From Chitinophagaceae bacterium (GTDB lineage Bacteria; Bacteroidota; Bacteroidia; Chitinophagales; Chitinophagaceae): DNA of 64,000 nt. Position numbers and translations under genes: made by a program. The stretch covers positions 372,001 to 436,000 of the forward strand of contig JADKIE010000001.1 of NCBI GenBank assembly GCA_016721385.1, written 5' to 3'. Positions 27,553-37,193 of the stretch are shown piece by piece. A model generated the notes under the pieces. That model ran no database searches. It was not told where the DNA came from and was given only the letters and a program-made list of their open reading frames with translations. Position 1 is the stretch's first letter; each line of letters begins with the position of its first letter.

Positions 27553-28929
27553 ATGATTAATAAGCCAAGCCTTCCGCAGGGCACAAGAGATTTTAATGCA
27601 GCTGTTATCCGTAAAAGAAATTTTATTTTTTCTACCATAAAAAACATATTTGAAATTTATGGCTTTCAGCCGCTGGAAACGCCGGCCATGGAAAATTTTG
27701 AAACCTTAATGGGCAAGTATGGCGAAGAAGGCGACCGACTTATTTTTAAAATATTAAACAATGGCTTAAGCAACGAAAAAAATATAGAAAAAACAAAAGC
27801 CGGTTTTGAAAAATTGTTGGAAGGAAAAAATAGTACCGACATTACCGAAAGAGCTTTAAAATACGACCTTACCATTCCCTTTGCCCGTTATGTGGCTATG
27901 AACCATACAAAACTAACGTTTCCGTTTAAACGCTATCAAATACAACCCGTATGGAGAGCAGACAGGCCTCAAAAAGGGCGCTACAGAGAGTTTACCCAAT
28001 GCGATGCCGATGTGGTAGGCAGCAAATCGTTATACAACGAAACAGAATTGGCTAATATTTACCATCAGGTATTTTGTGAATTACGAATTACGAATTACGA
28101 ATTACGAATAAACAGCCGTAAAATTTTAGCTGCATTGGCAGAAGCCTGTGGCGGAAATGAAAAGATGGTGGATATTACCGTGGCTATTGATAAATTAGAT
28201 AAAATAGGTATTGATAAAGTAAAAATAGAATTAGAAGAAAGAGGATTAACAACAATCCAAATAGAAACCATTGAAAAGTTTTTAAACATTACAGGCAGTA
28301 ATCAGCAAAAAATATTGGCCTTGCATGAAATGTTTGGCAAAAATAAATTAGCTGCCGAAGGCATGCAAGAGTTGGCATTTGTGCAAAACCATGCAATACC
28401 CGAAACCAATTTAGTTTTTGATTTTACGTTGGCCAGAGGTTTAAATTATTATACGGGTGTAATTTTTGAAGTAAAAGCACCTGCCGAAATTAAAATGGGC
28501 AGCATTGGCGGCGGCGGAAGATATGATGATCTTACGGGATTATTTGGCGTAAACGATATACCCGGCGTTGGTATTAGTTTTGGTGTTGATAGAATTTATG
28601 ATGTAATGGAGGAACTTAACCTTTTTCCGGAAGATTTGCAAATCGGCCCAAAAGCAATCTTTTTTAACATGGGGCAAAAAGAAGTTGACTTTGCTTTTAA
28701 CATAATGCAAAACTTACGCAACCATGGCATTGCCTGCGAAATAATTTTAGAAGAAATGAAAATTGCCAAACAGTTTAGCTTAGCCGAAAAAAAGAATATT
28801 GCTTACGCCATAATTATTGGCGAAAAAGAAATTGAACAAAACTATTGTCAGGTAAAAAACTTGGCAACGGGTGAGCAACATGTAGTGGTGCTTGAAAATT
28901 TGGTGGAGTTTTTGGGGAAAATGCCCTAA
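27553..28929 (+). CDS. hisS: Histidyl-tRNA synthetase
   Basis: HisRS is a class II synthetase. The 458-residue protein has motif 1 (near IFEIYGFQPLETPAMEN), motif 2 (YQIQPVWRADRPQKGRYREFTQCDADVVG) and the histidine-specific LVFDFTLARGLNYYTGVIFEV. Motif 3 reads GSIGGGGRYDDLTGLFG and GVGISFGVDRIYDVM, followed by the anticodon-binding domain. At residues about 176-186 the segment ELRITNYELRI is encoded by a tandem of the 7-bp unit GAATTAC, apparently a repeat inserted in frame. The gene overlaps the convergent thiolase stop. Confidence 0.96.
   Translation: MINKPSLPQGTRDFNAAVIRKRNFIFSTIKNIFEIYGFQPLETPAMENFETLMGKYGEEGDRLIFKILNNGLSNEKNIEKTKAGFEKLLEGKNSTDITERALKYDLTIPFARYVAMNHTKLTFPFKRYQIQPVWRADRPQKGRYREFTQCDADVVGSKSLYNETELANIYHQVFCELRITNYELRINSRKILAALAEACGGNEKMVDITVAIDKLDKIGIDKVKIELEERGLTTIQIETIEKFLNITGSNQQKILALHEMFGKNKLAAEGMQELAFVQNHAIPETNLVFDFTLARGLNYYTGVIFEVKAPAEIKMGSIGGGGRYDDLTGLFGVNDIPGVGISFGVDRIYDVMEELNLFPEDLQIGPKAIFFNMGQKEVDFAFNIMQNLRNHGIACEIILEEMKIAKQFSLAEKKNIAYAIIIGEKEIEQNYCQVKNLATGEQHVVVLENLVEFLGKMP
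28078..28110 (+). repeat. (GAATTAC)4 tandem inside hisS
   Basis: Four perfect copies of GAATTAC are followed by GAATA. The tract encodes ELRITNYELRI, which is not part of the usual HisRS sequence. The same heptamer family is a common intergenic repeat in Bacteroidota (from memory). Confidence 0.7.
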
Positions 28930-30116
28930 ACCCCCTCATACACCACCGCAGCACCTTGCCCTACTCCAATACACATGGTGGCCAAACCATATTTAGCTTT
29001 ACGCTTTTTCATTTCGTGTAAAAGTGTGGTACTTATACGTACACCGCTACAACCCAATGGATGCCCTAGGGCAATTGCTCCGCCGTTTACATTTACTCTT
29101 TCTAAATCTAAACCAAGGTCGTGTATGCAGGCTATGGATTGTGAGGCAAAAGCCTCGTTTAATTCAATCAAATCTAAATCAGCAACAGTTAGCCCTGCCC
29201 GTTGTAACGCTTTTTTTGTTGCTGGAACCGGGCCAATACCCATTATAGATGGATCTACGCCGGCAACTGCCATGCTTTTTATTTTTGCCATTGGCACCAA
29301 ACCATATTTTACAACAGCGGCTTCGCTGGCTAATAACATGGCAGCAGCACCATCATTAATACCACTGCTGTTACCGGCGGTTACAGTTCCGTCTTTTACA
29401 AATGCAGGTTTAAGTTGCCCCAATTTTTCCAAACTACTTAATCGTGGATGTTCGTCTGCTTCAAAATCAAAAACATCTTTACCAATTTGTACCTGTATGG
29501 GCGAAATTTCGGCAATCCATTTACCATTTGCCAAGGCTTCTGCATATTTTTTTTGACTGGCTAAAGCAAATTCATCTTGTGCATTGCGACTAATATTCCA
29601 TTGCTTGGCAACATTTTCGGCCGTTTCGCCCATGGTGTAAGGATAATATAATTCGGATAGTTTTTATTTATAAAACGCCAACCCATCGTGGTATCAAAAA
29701 CCTGTGGTTCTCTGGCAAAAGCACTGGTAGCTTTTGGCATTACAAAGGGCACGGCTCATGCTTTCTACACCACAGGCAATCATTAATTCTCCATCGCCGC
29801 AGGCAATTGCCCTGGCAACATCCATTATGCTTTGCAAGCCGCTTGCACACAATCTGTTAACAGTACTGCCTGCAACCGATGTAGGCAAACCGGCCAATAA
29901 AGCAGCCATTCTGGCTACGTTTCTGTTATCCTCCCCACTTTGGTTAGCAGCGCCGGCAACTACATCTTCAATAGCATTTATATCAATATTGCTATTGCGT
30001 TTTACCAGCACTTTTATAACATGTGCCAGCAAATCATCGGGACGTATATTACTTAAAGCGCCACCATATTTACCTATTGGTGTACGCAAGCAATCAATTA
30101 TGTAAACTGTGTTCAT
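28926..30116 (-). CDS. Acetyl-CoA C-acyltransferase (thiolase; two frame breaks)
   Basis: A thiolase of the PcaF/PaaJ/FadA type. It starts at MNTVYIIDCLRTPIGKYGGAL. The acyl-accepting cysteine is in VNRLCASGLQSI (about residue 90). The C-terminal sites are GGAIALGHPLGCSGVRI and CIGVGQGAAVVYE with the second active cysteine. Two breaks occur: two C bases appear to be missing near 29746 (MSRA, then PFVMPKATSAFA), and one T near 29647 (NY, then YPYTMGETAENVAKQW). Restored length is about 397 residues. It is monocistronic in the window. Whether it is degradative (beta-ketoadipyl-CoA) or general cannot be decided. Confidence 0.9.
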
Positions 30117-30130
30117 AAATATATTTTTAT

Positions 30131-30182
30131 GTACCAAGCAGTAAAGCTATAATGAGCTGCATTGGCGTCGCACACTTGTGCA
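30131..30182 (+). repeat. 52-bp dispersed element, copy C (between thiolase and rlmN)
   Basis: It begins GTACCAAGCA and ends CACACTTGTGCA. It aligns without gaps to copy E, sharing the first 10 bases. Its end changes (CTTGTGC instead of CTTGTAC) still allow a G-U pair with the start. Confidence 0.8.
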
Positions 30183-30376
30183 GTATATCTTAATTCAACA
30201 AAAACTCATGCAATATAATACCAATTCAAGTTGAAAACAATATCAACAGATTTGTTTAAAATTTAGAACCTGCCTGATGGCAGACAAGTTTGTAATGCCG
30301 AACAGGAAAAATCAACATTTTTATGTAATAAACGGTATAAAATATTTTCGGCTTAATTAAGGTTAACTGGGTTTTG

Positions 30377-30384
30377 TATCTTTG
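30377..30384 (+). promoter_or_regulatory. -7 element of rlmN
   Basis: TATCTTTG ends 4 bases before the ATG at 30389 and decides the start: an earlier in-frame ATG at 30374 would lie upstream of this box. Confidence 0.6.
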
Positions 30385-30388
30385 CCGC

Positions 30389-31429
30389 ATGTCAGCGTTA
30401 AAGAACATACGAACATTAAGTTTACCGGAGTTAAAAGAATATTTTGAATCGATAGGAGACAAAAAATTTAGAGCCATACAAACCTACGAATGGATTTGGA
30501 AACAAAATGCCCGAAGTTTTGATGAAATGAGTAACCTCAGCAAAGAGTTACGCCAAAAACTGACAGAAAACTTTAGCTTTCCGGCAATAACCACTAAAAC
30601 AACACAAATAAGTGGCGATGGTACATTAAAAAGCCGTTTTAAAACCCACGACGGACATTTTATTGAAGGTGTACTTATACCAACCGAAAAAAGAAATACC
30701 GCCTGTGTTTCCTCACAAATTGGATGCAGCCTTACCTGCTCCTTTTGTGCCACCGGAAAAATGGAACGTAAACGTAATTTAGATTTTGACGAAATTTACG
30801 ATCAGGTTGCCATCCTTAACGAACAAAGCGAAAAAACATATAACAGAAAACTAACCAATATTGTTTTTATGGGAATGGGCGAACCATTGTTAAATTACAG
30901 CAATGTGTTAACTGCCATTGATAAAATTACCGATCCAAAAGGTTTAGCAATGAGCCCCAAACGCATAACGGTATCTACCGCAGGTGTAGCAAAAATGATA
31001 AAAAAATTGGGCGATGATAAAGTACGGTTTAACCTGGCCTTATCCCTGCATGCCGCTAATGATAAAAAAAGAGATAGCATTATGCCTATTAACGAAACCA
31101 ATAGTATTGACTCGTTAATTGAAGCGTTGAACTATTTTTACAACCAAACAAAAAACGATATTACACTTGAATATATTTTACTAAAAGATGTAAACGATAG
31201 TTTAGAAGATGCTGAAGATTTAGTAAAAATTTATCGCAAAATACCTACCCATCTTATTAATGTAATAGAGTATAATCCTATTGATGATGCTGCCTTTATT
31301 AAACCCGATGAAGATACTACCCAACAGTTTACCGATTACTTAGTTAAACATCGTGTAAACGTACGTGTTCGCCGCAGCCGTGGCAAAGATATTGACGCAG
31401 CCTGCGGTCAGTTAGCCAATAAAAAATAG
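30389..31429 (+). CDS. rlmN: 23S rRNA (adenine-2503-C2)-methyltransferase RlmN
   Basis: A radical-SAM methyltransferase that modifies A2503 of 23S rRNA and A37 of some tRNAs. The 346-residue protein has the CX3CX2C cluster motif in IGCSLTCSFCATGKME. It has the glycine-rich FMGMGEPLLNY SAM-binding segment and a C-terminal methylated cysteine in IDAACGQLAN. The start MSALKNIRTL follows a -7 box by 4 bases. Confidence 0.97.
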   Translation: MSALKNIRTLSLPELKEYFESIGDKKFRAIQTYEWIWKQNARSFDEMSNLSKELRQKLTENFSFPAITTKTTQISGDGTLKSRFKTHDGHFIEGVLIPTEKRNTACVSSQIGCSLTCSFCATGKMERKRNLDFDEIYDQVAILNEQSEKTYNRKLTNIVFMGMGEPLLNYSNVLTAIDKITDPKGLAMSPKRITVSTAGVAKMIKKLGDDKVRFNLALSLHAANDKKRDSIMPINETNSIDSLIEALNYFYNQTKNDITLEYILLKDVNDSLEDAEDLVKIYRKIPTHLINVIEYNPIDDAAFIKPDEDTTQQFTDYLVKHRVNVRVRRSRGKDIDAACGQLANKK

Positions 31430-31435
31430 TTTTAT

Positions 31436-31488
31436 GTTACGGGCATTTGTATATGGGGTGAGCTGCATTGGCGTGGCACTCTTGTACA
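31436..31488 (+). repeat. 53-bp dispersed element, copy D (after rlmN)
   Basis: It begins GTTACGGGCATTTGT, starts 7 bp after the rlmN stop and ends GGCACTCTTGTACA. It differs from the other copies by GCGTGG for GCGTCG and one extra base. Confidence 0.8.
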
Positions 31489-31650
31489 AGCGTACGTTTT
31501 TTGAACTTCGCTCATTTTATATTGCTCAGTCATTTAAAACCAAGTAAAAAATTAATCCTCAATACTCCATTAACAAATTTTTAAGTTATTCGTTTAAACT
31601 TCGCTACTATATCACCGTCTATTACTTAAACAAACAATAAAACAATAGAC

Positions 31651-32274
31651 ATGAAAAAATTATTAGTATTAACAGTAGCATTATCAAGCATAATTTTTAC
31701 TGCAACTGCTCAGCAAAAAAGAGAGCACAAAATGGCCGGCAAAAAACATCAGCACGGGCAAATGGCTGCACAACTAAATTTTAGCGATGAGCAAAAAAAA
31801 CAAATGCAAGCCAACAAAGCCGAGTTTAAGCAAAAAATGCAAGCGTTAAATAAAAATGAAAGCATTACGGTAAAAGAACAGAGAGATAGAAAAGAGGCTT
31901 TACACAAAGAGCAAAAAGCCAAAATGCAGGCTTTGCTTACGCCAGAGCAAAAAACTAAAATGACAGAACTGAAAGCAGCCCAAAAAGCAAAGCATGAAGA
32001 AATGAGTGCAAAGCGCCTGGACAAAATGAAAGCTAAATTAAACCTATCGGATGCACAAGTTACTCAGCTAAAAACGCAAAGAGTTGCAATGCAAAATAAA
32101 ATGAAAGCCCTAAAAGAAAACGAAGGTTTAAGCCGTACACAACGCAAAGAGCAAATGATGGCATTAAAAGCAGAAGCTAAAGAGCAACATAAAAAAATAT
32201 TTACAGCCGAGCAGTTAAAGCAAATGGAAGAATTAAAGAAGAACAAAATGGGCAAAAAACACATGGCGAAATAG
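31651..32274 (+). CDS. Spy/CpxP-like exported helical protein
   Basis: The 207-residue protein has a signal peptide (MKKLLVLTVALSSIIFTATAQ) and an almost wholly helical Lys/Met/Gln-rich mature chain. Two similar halves each begin with the LTxxQ-type motif (LNFSDEQKKQMQANKAEFKQKM and LNLSDAQVTQLKTQRVAMQNKM) and carry LTPEQKTKM or FTAEQLKQM. This resembles the periplasmic chaperone family Spy/CpxP and its DUF4890-like Bacteroidota relatives. It may chaperone proteins or bind metal; the His/Met-rich N-terminus (KKHQHGQM) fits the latter. It is monocistronic, with its own terminator. Confidence 0.82.
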   Translation: MKKLLVLTVALSSIIFTATAQQKREHKMAGKKHQHGQMAAQLNFSDEQKKQMQANKAEFKQKMQALNKNESITVKEQRDRKEALHKEQKAKMQALLTPEQKTKMTELKAAQKAKHEEMSAKRLDKMKAKLNLSDAQVTQLKTQRVAMQNKMKALKENEGLSRTQRKEQMMALKAEAKEQHKKIFTAEQLKQMEELKKNKMGKKHMAK

Positions 32275-32297
32275 AGATATAATAAACCCTAAACCCA

Positions 32298-32331
32298 AAG
32301 AGCTTCAATTACAATTGAGGCTCTTTTTTTT
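32298..32331 (+). terminator. Terminator of the Spy-like gene
   Basis: The stem AAAGAGCTTCAATT / AATTGAGGCTCTTT has one mismatch and is followed by TTTTTTT. Confidence 0.8.
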
Positions 32332-32339
32332 ATTTTCCT

Positions 32340-32347
32340 TACCTTTG
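32340..32347 (+). promoter_or_regulatory. -7 element of the RluB-like gene
   Basis: TACCTTTG (TAnnTTTG) with a leader of about 40 bases before the ATG at 32389. The leader contains TGTTGTAAAACAGCAAAACA, a weak hairpin. Confidence 0.5.
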
Positions 32348-32388
32348 CGTTTCACTACTGTTGTAAAACAGCAAAACACTTCAACAAT

Positions 32389-33435
32389 ATGAGCCAGTCT
32401 CCCTTTCAAAAATTTACCGCAAAAAAGAAAAACAGCGTAATTAAAGAAGAGTTTCGTCAGGAAAAAAAGAAATACCGTAAAGAACGTAACGCTTTTTTTG
32501 ACCAAAAGAAAAAAGAAGAGTACGAAGCCCGAAATGCAAAACGTACGGGAGAGCCCATTGTTAATAAGCAATTGGTAACGAACAAGAATGAGCCTTTAAT
32601 TAATAATAAGCCAATAACGCAAAAGCCTAAACCAACGGGTGGTGCTGCAAAAACACCTTCCGGCAAATCGGCAAAAGCCATTGCTGCAAATGATAACGAC
32701 CCCACAGGTATAATGCCTTTAAATAAATTTATGGCCCATTGCGGTGTTTGCTCCCGTAGAGATGCAGTAACACTGATTAATGAAGGGAAAGTAAAAGTAA
32801 ATGGTGTGGTTGCAACAGAACCCGGCTATAAAGTTTTAGCAAAAGACGAAGTGGTGTTTAATGGTAAAAAATTATTTGTTACTAAAAACCTGGTGTACAT
32901 CCTGCTAAATAAACCCAAAGATTATATTACCACAACCGATGACCCACAAGGCAGAAAAACAGTTTTGCAATTAATACAAAAAGCTACTACCGAAAGAGTT
33001 TATCCGATTGGCCGATTAGATAGAAATACCAGCGGCGTTTTATTGCTGACGAATGATGGCGATTTAACACAAAAACTATCGCATCCCAGCTACGAAATAA
33101 AAAAGATTTACGAAGTAAAATTAGATAAAGTATTAGCAAAAGGTGATTTTGATAAAATACTTAAAGGTTTAACGTTGGAAGATGGCGAAGTGCAGGTAGA
33201 TAGTCTTGCATATGCCGATAGTAAAGATAAAAGCATTGTTGGCATTGAAATACACAGTGGCCGTAACCGCATTGTTCGCCGTATTTTTGAAAGCTTGGGT
33301 TACGATGTAAAAGGGTTAGACAGAGTAATGTATGCCAATCTTACCAAAAAAAATGTTGAACGCAGTAAGTGGCGTTACCTTAGCGAAAAAGAAATTCGTT
33401 TATTAAAATATATGAACACGTCTAAAAAGAAATAG
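32389..33435 (+). CDS. RsuA/RluB-family pseudouridine synthase with long basic N-terminus
   Basis: The 348-residue protein has a charged, Lys-rich low-complexity extension (residues 1 to about 105). An S4 RNA-binding domain follows (MPLNKFMAHCGVCSRRDAVTLINEGKVKVNGV, about 108-165), then the RsuA/RluB catalytic domain with YPIGRLDRNTSGVLLLTNDGDLTQKLSHP, whose aspartate is the catalytic residue. Probable substrate is 23S rRNA U2605-type sites (family inference). A second pseudouridine synthase follows after 3 bp. Confidence 0.92.
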   Translation: MSQSPFQKFTAKKKNSVIKEEFRQEKKKYRKERNAFFDQKKKEEYEARNAKRTGEPIVNKQLVTNKNEPLINNKPITQKPKPTGGAAKTPSGKSAKAIAANDNDPTGIMPLNKFMAHCGVCSRRDAVTLINEGKVKVNGVVATEPGYKVLAKDEVVFNGKKLFVTKNLVYILLNKPKDYITTTDDPQGRKTVLQLIQKATTERVYPIGRLDRNTSGVLLLTNDGDLTQKLSHPSYEIKKIYEVKLDKVLAKGDFDKILKGLTLEDGEVQVDSLAYADSKDKSIVGIEIHSGRNRIVRRIFESLGYDVKGLDRVMYANLTKKNVERSKWRYLSEKEIRLLKYMNTSKKK

Positions 33436-33438
33436 GTT

Positions 33439-34158
33439 TTGGCAAAGCAGCATTTAGATATAATTTTTGAAACTACTCAGTTTGTTGCCATTAATAAACC
33501 TGCAGGTTTATTATCTATTCCCGACAGAGAACAAACGCAAACATCTTTAAAAGATTTATTGATACAGAAGTATGGTAAAATATTTACGGTACATCGGTTA
33601 GATAAAGACACCAGTGGTGTAATTATTTTTGCAAAAGATGAAGCCACACATAAATATTTATCTCAATTATTTGAAGGCAGAGCGGTGGAAAAATATTATC
33701 AGGCCATCGTTTTAGGTACACCTCCTCAAAAAAAAGGCACTATAGATGCTCCCATTGCCGAACATGCATTGGATAAAGGGAAAATGATTATTCACCAAAG
33801 AGGCACAGATTCGGTAACAGATTACGAAGTATTGGAGGAGCATAAATTTTACTCCCTGGTACAATTTCAATTGCACACAGGACGTACACATCAAATAAGA
33901 GTACATAGCCAAAACATTGGCCATCCTATTGCCTGCGATCCTTTGTATGGCGATGGCAAACCAATTCTGCTGTCTTCTTTTAAAAAGAAATTTAAATTAA
34001 GTAAGCATGATGAAGAAGAACGGCCAATGTTAAATAGAGTTGCACTTCACTCCTATCAGTTAAAATTTAAAGACGAAGGTGGTAAACAAATTATTTTAAC
34101 CGCAGAGTTGCCTAAAGATATGAGAGCCTTATTACAACAAATGCGTAAACATCTTTAA
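33439..34158 (+). CDS. RluA-family pseudouridine synthase, TTG start
   Basis: The 239-residue protein starts at TTG (MAKQHLDIIFETTQFVAINKPAGLLSIPD), 3 bp after the preceding stop. No ATG gives a full RluA N-terminus, so TTG is preferred. The catalytic motif is FTVHRLDKDTSGVIIFAK, and the C-terminal signature is LHTGRTHQIRVHSQNIGHPI. It has no S4 domain, unlike RluC/RluD. It is cotranscribed with the RluB-like gene. The stop overlaps the end of the convergent dinB. The target uridine cannot be told from sequence. Confidence 0.92.
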   Translation: MAKQHLDIIFETTQFVAINKPAGLLSIPDREQTQTSLKDLLIQKYGKIFTVHRLDKDTSGVIIFAKDEATHKYLSQLFEGRAVEKYYQAIVLGTPPQKKGTIDAPIAEHALDKGKMIIHQRGTDSVTDYEVLEEHKFYSLVQFQLHTGRTHQIRVHSQNIGHPIACDPLYGDGKPILLSSFKKKFKLSKHDEEERPMLNRVALHSYQLKFKDEGGKQIILTAELPKDMRALLQQMRKHL

Positions 34159-35302
34159 CGAGATGATGCCCTTTTTACAAAGCCCTTACCAAATCTATCT
34201 TTTACCTTATCAATTGCTTTATACAAATCGCCCTTTTTCTCTATATCATTAAACAAATTGGTTTGTACAGCATCGTTCGTTAATTCGCTCAGACGAACAC
34301 CCAGTAAGCGTATGGGCTCTCCTTTTTTATATAATTTTTAAATAATTCTTTTGCTATTGGTATTACTTCATCATCGGCACAAGTATAAGGAATGGTTGTT
34401 TGTTTAGATGTGGTTTCAAAATTAGCATACCTTATTTTTACAGCAACACAACCGGCAACTTTTTCATCTTTGCGTAATTCAAAACAAATTTTCTCTATCA
34501 ACCTAACTAATTCGGACAGTAAAAAAATAGCATCTGTTTTACTTTCATCAAAAGTGTGTTCGCTACTTATGCTTTTACTTTCGTGATAAGGTGTTACCAC
34601 TCCATTATGAATTCCCTGACTTTTGTACCACAAATCTGTTCCCCATTTACCCAATCTTTCTACTAATGCAACTGCTCCCATTTTAAATACGTCGCCAATT
34701 GTTGCAATGCCCATTGCTTTTAATACTTCGTATGTATGGTCGCCAACACCGGGAATTTTACTTACCGGCATAGGCGCCAAAAATTCTTTTTCTTTTCCAA
34801 AAGGCACTTGCAGGTAACCGTTAGGTTTTGCTTCATCTGTAGCAATTTTAGCCATCATTTTATTACCTGCTAATCCAAATGAAATGGGCAGTTTAGTTTC
34901 CTCCATTATTTCTTTACGCAAATCAATTGTCCATTGCAATGGATTAAAAAATTTATCCATCCCTGTAAGGTCAATATAAAATTCATCCACACTTGCTTTT
35001 TCAAACAGTGGCGCTTTATTAGCAATAATTTGTGTAACCCAACGACTGTATCGGCTGTATTCGCCTCTACTCCAACCCAACACTATAGCCTGCGGACACA
35101 GTTGCCTTGCTTTAAAACTTGGCATTCCACTTCGTATTCCAAATTTTCGGGCTTCGTAACTGGCACTGGTAACAACTCCTTTATCTGTACCCCCTACATA
35201 ACAAGGTTTGCCTTTATATTCCGGATGATTTAATAACTCAACCGATACAAAAAATGTATCTAAATCAAAATGGGCTATTATGCGTTGAGGATTGTTTGCC
35301 AT
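34155..35302 (-). CDS. dinB: DNA polymerase IV (Y-family; one indel near the end)
   Basis: An error-prone translesion polymerase. Catalytic carboxylates lie in IAHFDLDTFFVSVE and EKASVDEFYIDLTG, and the thumb motif in KIPGVGDHTYEVLKAMGIATIGD. The first frame ends at 34289. A missing A in the AAAAAA run near 34332 hides the true end, KGEPIRLLGVRLSELT and onward to about 34155. Restored length is about 382 residues. The last three bases overlap the stop of the convergent pseudouridine synthase gene. Confidence 0.94.
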
Positions 35303-35330
35303 TGATGCTTAGCCTTTACGTATTTTTCCT

Positions 35331-36594
35331 TTAGTTTTTATTTAAAGAGGCAGTGTTTTTTAATTTTTCTCCATACAAATCCAATAAAGTCCAAATTTTA
35401 TAGTGCTGACCCCATGCTCTTTTTTCCTCCATGTCGGTATTTACAATCATGTATTTTCCCACTTTTGTTTTGGGGTTAAAAAACATCATTGAAAAAAGAC
35501 CGGGGTCGCCACCTGTATGACCAAAATTACCTGTGGAGCTAATTCCCATAGTAATCCCCATATTATATTCATCACTATATTCACCCTCTTGCCTTTTTAT
35601 AAAATTTTTAGCCTCTAATTGCCCTTTAAAAATATTCCTTGTAGCTTTCTTGCGAAAGCAATGTGCCGTTCCCAAAATAGCCTTTCATTAATTCAAGCAT
35701 GTACTTACTAAAATCGGCTGTCGATGTTATCATACTTCCATCAGGATAAGTAATACAACTATAAAATGGGTAAGCAGTTGTTTTATTAATATACAACTTT
35801 GTATGTTTTGATATATCTATAGCATTTAATCCCCAGCCTGATGAACTCATTTTTAATGGCTGTAAAATGTATTGGGTTGTAAATTTATCGTAAGTTGTAC
35901 CCGTAGCTTTTTCAATTATTAATGCAGCAAGGGTAGCTCCCAAATTGGAGTAAAAATAAATTTCGCCAGGTTTCCTCTTAGAAAAATTTTCTTTTTTATA
36001 CCATTTACCTTCTTTACATAAAATGTTTTTTAAAAATTCTTCCATTGGTATTTCGGTAGATTTAGCACTAAACCTACACTCCCCAATATCAATTTTAAGA
36101 TTATGGGCTTCATTAACCGTATCATGTAAAATCCATGCTCTGTACAAATAATCCTCTTTATCTTCAATGGTTGATGTATGCGTAACCAAATGCCTGATAG
36201 TAATTGGTATTCCATCATTAAAAGAATTGCTTACTTTAAATGGCAAATATTTATTTATAGAATCATCCAGCTTTAGCTTGCCAAGCTCTTGTGCTTTAAG
36301 CATAGCAATACCTATAAACGTTTTAGAAATGGAGGCAATATTTTGAATCGTATGCTCTATATACTTTGCTTTCTTTTCTACATTGGCATACCCAAATCCA
36401 TTTTGATACAAGACTTCTTTATCGCTAACAATGGCTACACCAAAACCATTAAACAAAGTGGTGTCGCCTATTTTGGTTAACGTATCTGTTAAAGCATTTT
36501 TAGTCAGGGTATACTCATCAGGTTGTACTTTTTTATTGTTACCGCAAGCAACTAATACTGCACTAATAGAGAAAAAAAAGATGATATTTTTCAT
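35331..36594 (-). CDS. Serine beta-lactamase-like hydrolase, lipoprotein (one indel)
   Basis: A class C beta-lactamase / D-alanyl-D-alanine peptidase fold. The signal MKNIIFFFSISAVLVACGN has a lipobox cysteine at about residue 17. The catalytic SxxK is in IASISKTFIGIAML, the Tyr-x-Asn in FYSNLGATL, and the third motif HTGG in NFGHTGGDPGL. An extra G near 35643 shifts the frame before KNIFKGQLEAKNFIKRQ. Restored length is about 421 residues. Such proteins act on peptides or esters, and antibiotic resistance should not be assumed. Confidence 0.88.
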
Positions 36595-36627
36595 AAAATA
36601 TATTTATTCATAAAAGTGCAAACTGTA

Positions 36628-37141
36628 TTAGCTATATATTTCTAACAAACCATCAGGCAGTTCCACATAAATCTTTTTATTTTTTATGTCTATTTCCTGC
36701 ACACTATCTTCATGTATGGGTATCAATGCTTCCTTGCCATTTAATAAAATGCTGCACAATACTTGGTGAGGTTGTTCTATTACCTCCAATACTTCTCCCA
36801 AAATATTCCCTTCATTTATTATAGTAAAACCAAGTAAGGCAATTGGTGAGGATTTGGCTGCAAATTTTTTAAAATCTTCTTCGGTAATCCATACTTCTTT
36901 AGGCGTAAGCTTTCGGGCTATCTCTTTATTATCTATTCCTTCTAATAATAAAAATACTTCGTTGTAGCTTTTTATTTTTGCAGATGAAATAAAATATGGA
37001 ATAAAGCTATCTTTTTTATCTTCCAAAAAATAGCCTCCAAACCTTTTAGAGATGTTTTTTTTCCAAGGCTATGTTCCAACACCAATTCGCCTTTTAAACC
37101 AAAACTGGCAGCTAATTTACCTATCTTAAAGTATTGACTCA
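36628..37141 (-). CDS. rimM: Ribosome maturation factor RimM (one indel)
   Basis: RimM assists 16S 3'-domain assembly and binds S19. It starts at MSQYFKIGKLAASFGLKGELVLEHSLGK, the typical beta-barrel opening. A missing T in the T run near 37042 breaks the frame; restored, it reads GLEAIFLEDKKDSFIPYFISSAKIKSYNE. The PRC-barrel half ends GKEALIPIHEDSVQEIDIKNKKIYVELPDGLLEIY. Length is about 171 residues. In most genomes it follows rpsP directly; here a divergently encoded helicase gene lies between them. Confidence 0.93.
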
Positions 37142-37193
37142 TATTACTGCAAGATAATTTTTTTATTCCTTTCTTCCTGCATATTTTCACGGC

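Noticed and set aside
28078..28110. Phase-variable switch in hisS
   Set aside because: A heptamer repeat could switch frame, but hisS is essential and four copies are in frame, so on/off switching is not viable.
28975..29556. 193-codon open frame on the plus strand opposite the thiolase
   Set aside because: Shadow of the thiolase gene, with no recognisable domain.
34289..34330. Naturally shortened DinB ending YAYWVFV
   Set aside because: Family sequence (GEPIRLLGVRLSEL) continues in the next frame after one missing A.
35331..36594. Antibiotic-resistance beta-lactamase
   Set aside because: The SxxK, YxN and HTGG motifs are shared by many peptidase/esterase relatives. Lipoprotein form and Bacteroidota context do not indicate a resistance gene.
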